DNA of 27,245 nucleotides, taken from contig NW_003137287.1 of NCBI RefSeq assembly GCF_000003605.2, positions 1-27,245 on the forward strand, given 5' to 3'. Both the position numbers and the translations under genes were made by a program. This DNA comes from Saccoglossus kowalevskii. Taxonomy: Eukaryota; Hemichordata; Enteropneusta; Harrimaniidae. Positions 23,116-27,245 of the stretch are shown piece by piece (position 1 is the first letter of the stretch; each line of letters starts with the position of its first letter). The notes under the pieces were generated by a model. The model was given only the letters and a program-made list of their open reading frames with translations. It did not search any database and was not told the DNA's origin.

Positions 23116-23259
23116 AATATTTGATGAGACGAAACATGGTGTCTCTTTGTCAATAGTTGATGAGACAAATCATGGTGTCTCTTTGACAATAGTTGATGAG
23201 ACAAAACATGGTGTCTCTTTGACAGTAGTTGAGGAGACAAAACATGGTGTCTCTTTGAC
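23116..23259 (+). repeat. AATATTT/GACG cassette 11
   Basis: Full order. The sequence just before it matches the block at 12,432-13,030, where an ordinary AGTA/GTTGAGG unit occurs instead of AATATTT. A block junction therefore lies near 23,110. Confidence 0.85.
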
Positions 23260-23577
23260 AATAGTTGATGAGACAAAACATGGTGTCTCTTTGACAGTAG
23301 TTGATGAGACAAAACATGGTGTCTCTTTGACAGTAGTTGATGAGACAAAACATGGTGTCTCTTTGACAGTAGTTGATGAGACAAAACATGGTGTCTCTTT
23401 GACAGTAGTTGATGAGACAAAACATGGTGTCTCTTTGACGGTAGTTGATGAGACAAAACATGGTGTCTCTTTGACAATAGTTGATGAGACAAAACATGGT
23501 GTCTCTTTGACAATAGTTGATGAGACAAAACATGGTGTCTCTTTGACAATAGTTGATGAGACAAAACATGGTGTCTC

Positions 23578-23619
23578 TTTTACAGTAGTTGATAAGACAA
23601 AACATGGTGTCTCTTTTAC
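23578..23619 (+). repeat. TTTTAC doublet with GATAAG, third copy
   Basis: GATAAG form again, followed four units later by TTTAAC and ACAACAG as after 4685. A 1-bp deletion (GACAAACATGG near 23779) follows. Confidence 0.82.
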
Positions 23620-24127
23620 AGTAGTTGATGAGACAAAACATGGTGTCTCTTTGACAGTAGTTGATGAGACAAAACATGGTGTCTCTTTGACAATAGTTGA
23701 TGAGACAAAACATGGTGTCTCTTTAACAGTAGTTGATGAGACAAAACATGGTGTTTCTTTGACAACAGTTGATGAGACAAACATGGTGTCTCTTTGACAA
23801 TAGTTGATGAGACAAAACATGGTGTCTCTTTGACAGTAGTTGATGAGACAAAACATGGTGTCTCTTTGACAATAGTTGATGAGACAAAACATGGTGTCTC
23901 TTTGACAGTAGTTGATGAGACAAAACATGGTGTCTCTTTGACAATAGTTAATGAGACAAAACATGGTGTCTCTTTGACAGTAGTTGATGAGACAAAACAT
24001 GGTGTCTCTTTGACAATAGTTGATGAGACAAAACACGGTGTCTCTTTGACAGTAGTTGATGAGACAAAACATGGTGTCTCTTTGACAATAGTTGATGAGA
24101 CAAAACATGGTGTCTCTTTGACAATAG
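23578..24127 (+). repeat. Long block C, copy 4 (internally shortened)
   Basis: TTTTAC doublet and the first TTTAAC/ACAACAG are followed directly by the late part (GTTAATGAG near 23,946, then the compact boundary cassette). About six units (216 bp) present in copies 1-3 are missing. A 1-bp deletion near 23,779 lies close to the inferred junction. One unit has CACGGTG (near 24,034). Confidence 0.78.
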
Positions 24128-24342
24128 CTTATGAAACAAAACATGTTGTCTCTTTGACAATAGCTTATGAAACAAAACATGTTGTCTCTTTGACAATAGT
24201 TGATGAGACAAATCATGGTGTCTCTTTGACAGTAGTTGATTAGACAAAACATGGTGTTTCTTTGACATTAGTTGATGAGACAAAACATGGTGTATTTTTG
24301 ACAATAGTTGATGTGACAAAACATGGTGTCTCTTTGACAGTA
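24128..24342 (+). repeat. Boundary cassette 13 (compact form)
   Basis: Doublet at 24128 and 24164, AAATCATGG unit, TAG at 24241-24243, ATTA-linker, GATGTG at 24307. Extra point changes just after the TAG (GTGTTTCTTTG, then GTGTATTTTTG near 24291) are private to this copy. Confidence 0.87.
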
Positions 24343-24702
24343 GTTGATGAGACAAAACATGGTGTCTCTTTGACAATAGTTGATGAGACAAAACATGGTG
24401 TCTCTTTGACAGTAGTTGAGGAGACAAAACATGGTGTCTCTTTGACAGTAGTTGATGAGACAAAACATGGTCTCTCTTTGACAGTAGTTGATGAGACAAA
24501 ACATGGTGTCTCTTTGACAGTAGTTGATGAGACAAAACATGGTGTCTCTTTGACAATAGTTGATGAGACAAAACATGGTGTCTCTTTGACAATAGTTGAT
24601 GAGACAAAACATGGTGTCTCTTTGACAATAGTTGATGAGACAAAACATGGTGTCTCTTTGACAATAGTTGATGAGACAAAACATGGTGTCTCTTTGACAG
24701 TA

Positions 24703-24808
24703 GTTGATTAGACAAAACATGGTGTCTTTGACATTAGTTGATGAGACAAAACATGGTGTCTCTTTGACAATAGTTGATGTGACAAAACATGGTGTCTCTT
24801 TGACAGTA
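24703..24808 (+). repeat. Boundary cassette 14 (right half, deletion form)
   Basis: GATTAG (TAG 24709-24711), 2-bp deletion near 24725, ATTA-linker, GATGTG at 24773, no preceding doublet. It follows the TAG of cassette 13 by 468 bp (13 units). Confidence 0.86.
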
Positions 24809-25292
24809 GTTGATGAGACAAAACATGGTGTCTCTTTGACAATAGTTGATGAGACAAAACATGGTGTCTCTTTGACAGTAGTTGAGGAGACAAAACATGG
24901 TGTCTCTTTGACAATAGTTGATGAGACAAAACATGGTGTCTCTTTGACAATAGTTGATGAGACAAAACATGGTGTCTCTTTGACAATAGTTGATGAGACA
25001 AAACATGGTGTCTCTTTGACAGTAGTTGATGAGACAAAACATGGTGTCTCTTTGACAGTAGTTGAGGAGACAAAACATGGTGTCTCTTTGACAATAGTTG
25101 ATGAGACAAAACATGGTGTCTCTTTGACAATAGTTGATGAGACAAAACATGGTGTCTCTTTGACAATAGTTGATGAGACAAAACATGGTGTCTCTTTGAC
25201 AGTAGTTGATGAGACAAAACATGGTGTCTCTTTGACAGTAGTTGATGAGACAAAACATGGTGTCTCTTTGACAGTAGTTGATGAGACAAAAC

Positions 25293-25660
25293 ATGGCGTC
25301 TCTTTGACAATAGTTGATGAGACAAAACATGGTGTCTCTTCGACAGTAGTTGAGGAGACAAAACATGGTGTCTCTTTGACAATAGTTGATGAGACAAAAC
25401 ATGGTGTCTCTTTGACAATTGTTGATGAGACAAAACATGGTGTCTCTTTAACAGTAGTTGATGAGACAAAACATGGTGTCTCTTTGACAACAGTTGATGA
25501 GACAAAACATGGTGTCTCTTTGACAATAGTTGATGAGACAAAACATGGTGTCTCTTTGACAATAGTTGATGAGACAAAACATGGTGTCTCTTTGACAGTA
25601 GTTGATGAGACAAAACATGGTGTCTCTTTGACAATAGTTGATGAGACAAAACATGGTGTC
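25293..25660 (+). repeat. Right-end block D, copy 1
   Basis: Rare variants occur in a fixed order: CATGGCGTC (25,293), CTTCGACAG (near 25,339), GTTGAGG, ACAATTGTTG (near 25,415), TTTAAC (25,447), ACAACAG. Confidence 0.84.
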
Positions 25661-25745
25661 TCTTTGACAGTAGTTGATGAGACAAAACATGGTGTCTCTT
25701 TGACAATAGTTGATGAGACAAAACATGGTGTCTCTTTGACAATAG

Positions 25746-25960
25746 CTTATGAAACAAAACATGTTGTCTCTTTGACAATAGCTTATGAAACAAAACATGT
25801 TGTCTCTTTGACAATAGTTGATGAGACAAATCATGGTGTCTCTTTGACAGTAGTTGATTAGACAAAACATGGTGTCTCTTTGACATTAGTTGATGAGACA
25901 AAACATGGTGTCTCTTTGACAATAGTTGATGTGACAAAACATGGTGTCTCTTTGACAGTA
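25746..25960 (+). repeat. Boundary cassette 15 (compact form, last copy)
   Basis: Doublet at 25746 and 25782, AAATCATGG unit, TAG at 25859-25861, ATTA-linker, GATGTG at 25925, then a GTTAATGAG unit. This is the last boundary cassette before the array ends. Confidence 0.88.
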
Positions 25961-26588
25961 GTTAATGAGACAAAACATGGTGTCTCTTTGACAATAGTTG
26001 ATGAGACAAAACATGGTGTCTCTTTGACAGTAGTTGAGGAGACAAAACATGGTGTCTCTTTGACAGTAGTTGATGAGACAAAACATGGTGTCTCTTTGAC
26101 AGTAGTTGATGAGACAAAACATGGTGTCTCTTTGACAATAGTTGATGAGACAAAACATGGTGTCTCTTTGACAATAGTTGATGAGACAAAACATGGTGTC
26201 TCTTTGACAGTAGTTGATGAGACAAAACATGGTGTCTCTTTGACAGTAGTTGAGGAGACAAAACATGGTGTCTCTTTGACAATAGTTGATGAGACAAAAC
26301 ATGGTGTCTCTTTGACAATAGTTGATGAGACAAAACATGGTGTCTCTTTGACAATAGTTGATGAGACAAAACATGGTGTCTCTTTGACAGTAGTTGATGA
26401 GACAAAACATGGTGTCTCTTTGACAGTAGTTGATGAGACAAAACATGGTGTCTCTTTGACAGTAGTTGATGAGACAAAACATGGTGTCTCTTTGACAGTA
26501 GTTGAGGAGACAAAACATGGTGTCTCTTTGACAATAGTTGATGAGACAAAACATGGTGTCTCTTTGACAGTAGTTGATGAGACAAAAC

Positions 26589-26956
26589 ATGGCGTCTCTT
26601 TGACAATAGTTGATGAGACAAAACATGGTGTCTCTTCGACAGTAGTTGAGGAGACAAAACATGGTGTCTCTTTGACAATAGTTGATGAGACAAAACATGG
26701 TGTCTCTTTGACAATTGTTGATGAGACAAAACATGGTGTCTCTTTAACAGTAGTTGATGAGACAAAACATGGTGTCTCTTTGACAACAGTTGATGAGACA
26801 AAACATGGTGTCTCTTTGACAATAGTTGATGAGACAAAACATGGTGTCTCTTTGACAATAGTTGATGAGACAAAACATGGTGTCTCTTTGACAGTAGTTG
26901 ATGAGACAAAACATGGTGTCTCTTTGACAATAGTTGATGAGACAAAACATGGTGTC
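26589..26956 (+). repeat. Right-end block D, copy 2
   Basis: The same rare variants in the same order, offset exactly 1,296 bp (36 units) from copy 1. CTTCGACAG was seen only in these two blocks. After about 26,956 the copies differ: here a TTTAAC and ACAACAG run leads to the array end. Confidence 0.84.
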
Positions 26957-27109
26957 TCTTTAACAGTAGTTGATGAGACAAAACATGGTGTCTCTTTGAC
27001 AACAGTTGATGAGACAAAACATGGTGTCTCTTTGACAATAGTTGATGAGACAAAACATGGTGTCTCTTTGACAATAGTTGATGAGACAAAACATGGTGTC
27101 TCTTTGACA

Positions 27110-27166
27110 ACAGTTGATGAGACAAAACAAGCATTGATCTCTCTTTACAGTTTGTAGTGATGACTT
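27110..27166 (+). repeat. Right edge of the array with a decayed terminal unit
   Basis: The last good unit ends at GAGACAAAACA (27,119-27,129). The next bases, GCATTGATCTCTCTTTACAG then TTTGTAGTGATGAC, still resemble CATGGTGTCTCTTTGACAG plus TAGTTGATGAGAC with small insertions and substitutions. I read this as one degenerate unit, which is common at satellite edges. It is an inference from weak similarity. Confidence 0.6.
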
Positions 27167-27245
27167 AACACATCGCATGAAAGTAATACTGTTATGAATG
27201 AATGGGAACGATATGAAGTGTTAGACACTGTAGATATGTAGATGA
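27167..27245. other. Non-repetitive right flank, nothing recognised
   Basis: About 79 bp without 36-bp periodicity, AT-rich. No convincing gene, RNA or mobile-element end is visible, and the stretch is too short to classify. It is the only sequence in the window that can anchor the array to a unique locus. Confidence 0.7.

Larger units (their letters stand above)
1..27129. repeat. 36-bp tandem satellite/minisatellite array, about 750 copies
   Basis: Seen directly: a 36-bp unit repeats head to tail with no interruption. In order its pieces are GTTGATGAGACA, AAACATGG, TGTCTCTTTGAC and a linker AATA or AGTA. The AATA/AGTA choice is the commonest polymorphism. Most units match the consensus exactly or differ at one or two sites. 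Distances between landmark variants are whole multiples of 36 once the few visible indels are counted, so the phase holds over the whole window. GC is about 36-39% and the consensus has no CpG. The array begins before base 1 and ends near 27,129. Family knowledge: long arrays of short, homogenised units are typical of eukaryotic satellite DNA. No named family is recognised. Any function (centromeric, subtelomeric, transcribed) is unknown from this sequence alone. Confidence 0.98.

Noticed and set aside
4680-23620. Splice-acceptor-like TCTCTTTTACAG in TTTTAC units
   Set aside because: The pyrimidine tract is short and no donor site or exon can be supported. It is a one-base variant of the satellite unit. 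The similar stretch at 27,139-27,152 is better read as a decayed unit.
19583-23797. Open frame of 1,404 codons on the plus strand, and similar frames at 6281-10063 (plus), 12360-15245 (plus) and 6279-9599 (minus)
   Set aside because: They are products of a stop-free 36-bp unit. Composition is a 12-residue period only, there is no other domain, signal peptide or unique end, four frames are open at once, and variants are mostly amino-acid changing.
1-27129. CRISPR array
   Set aside because: The 36-bp length fits a CRISPR repeat, but units abut directly with no spacers and no cas genes are present.
1-27129. Bacterial promoters: TTGACA in nearly every unit
   Set aside because: No matching -10 box at 16-18 bp (CATGG lies there), and the periodic occurrence follows from the repeat. 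The context looks eukaryotic.
1-27129. Hammerhead ribozyme in the satellite: CTGATGAG in some units (near 150, 3977, 9983, 15595) followed by a GACA/TGTC stem
   Set aside because: The other half of the catalytic core (GAAA after stem II) is missing; TCTTTGAC is found there. The minus strand shows no core either.
1-27129. Box C/D snoRNA-like motif TGATGA in each unit
   Set aside because: The first base of the C box is T rather than a purine, and there is no CTGA D box in the consensus unit nor a terminal stem bringing C and D together.
1-27129. Intrinsic DNA curvature from the A4 run in each unit
   Set aside because: 36 bp is about 3.4 helical turns, so successive A runs are not in phase and their bends would largely cancel.
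1-27129. Telomeric or simple-sequence repeat
   Set aside because: The unit is 36 bp, not a 5-8 bp G-rich telomere motif, and no telomere-type run is present at either end.
1-27129. Mobile element or inverted terminal repeats
   Set aside because: No transposase, reverse transcriptase, long inverted repeats or target duplications. The only inverted repeat is the short one within each unit.

Overview
The window is one uninterrupted tandem array of a 36-bp unit. It runs from base 1 to about 27,129 (roughly 750 copies) and is followed by about 115 bp of non-repetitive flank. I see no supportable protein-coding gene, RNA gene, transposon, CRISPR array or bacterial operon signal. A long, homogenised, AT-rich satellite/minisatellite with no genes around it points to a eukaryotic nuclear genome, possibly an invertebrate animal. 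The species cannot be read from this sequence, and I do not recognise the unit as a named satellite.

The consensus unit, in consecutive pieces, is GTTGATGAGACA, AAACATGG, TGTCTCTTTGAC, then a 4-base linker that is AATA or AGTA. The two 12-base pieces can pair with each other across the 8-base loop in plus-strand RNA (9 Watson-Crick pairs, 2 G-U pairs, 1 U-U mismatch). The unit is about 36-39% GC and its consensus contains no CpG. Because 36 is a multiple of three, one plus frame and all three minus frames lack stops. This produces very long open frames that look like proteins (plus-strand period VDETKHGVSLT plus I or V) but lack signs of protein-level selection.

The array is not a uniform stack. 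Rare variants travel together as cassettes that recur at irregular whole-unit distances. (1) A boundary cassette has a doublet of GCTTATGAAAC units, then a unit with GATTAG (the only recurring stop in the plus open frame), then an ATTA-linker unit, then a GATGTG unit. (2) An AATATTT/GACG cassette is usually followed by TTTGTC, AAATCATGG and GTTGAGG units. (3) A GAGCC cassette. (4) TTTTAC doublets. (5) Paired TTTAAC units 216 bp apart. Some blocks of 0.4-0.8 kb recur nearly unchanged up to 13.5 kb apart, and one unit at 15,233 is a mosaic of two cassette types. This is the pattern expected from unequal exchange, conversion or amplification of multi-unit blocks.

Region by region: 1-560 is indel-rich array; 560-4,060 is array with closely spaced boundary cassettes; 4,060-6,400 has several single-base indels and ends in a disrupted cassette at 6,290-6,400; 6,400-15,230 is clean array in one constant phase apart from a 2-bp deletion near 12,380; 15,230-24,240 holds large repeated blocks; 24,240-27,129 is the right part with a 1,296-bp repeat; 27,130-27,245 is a decayed last unit and unique flank. 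The array is open on the left, so its true length exceeds what is shown.
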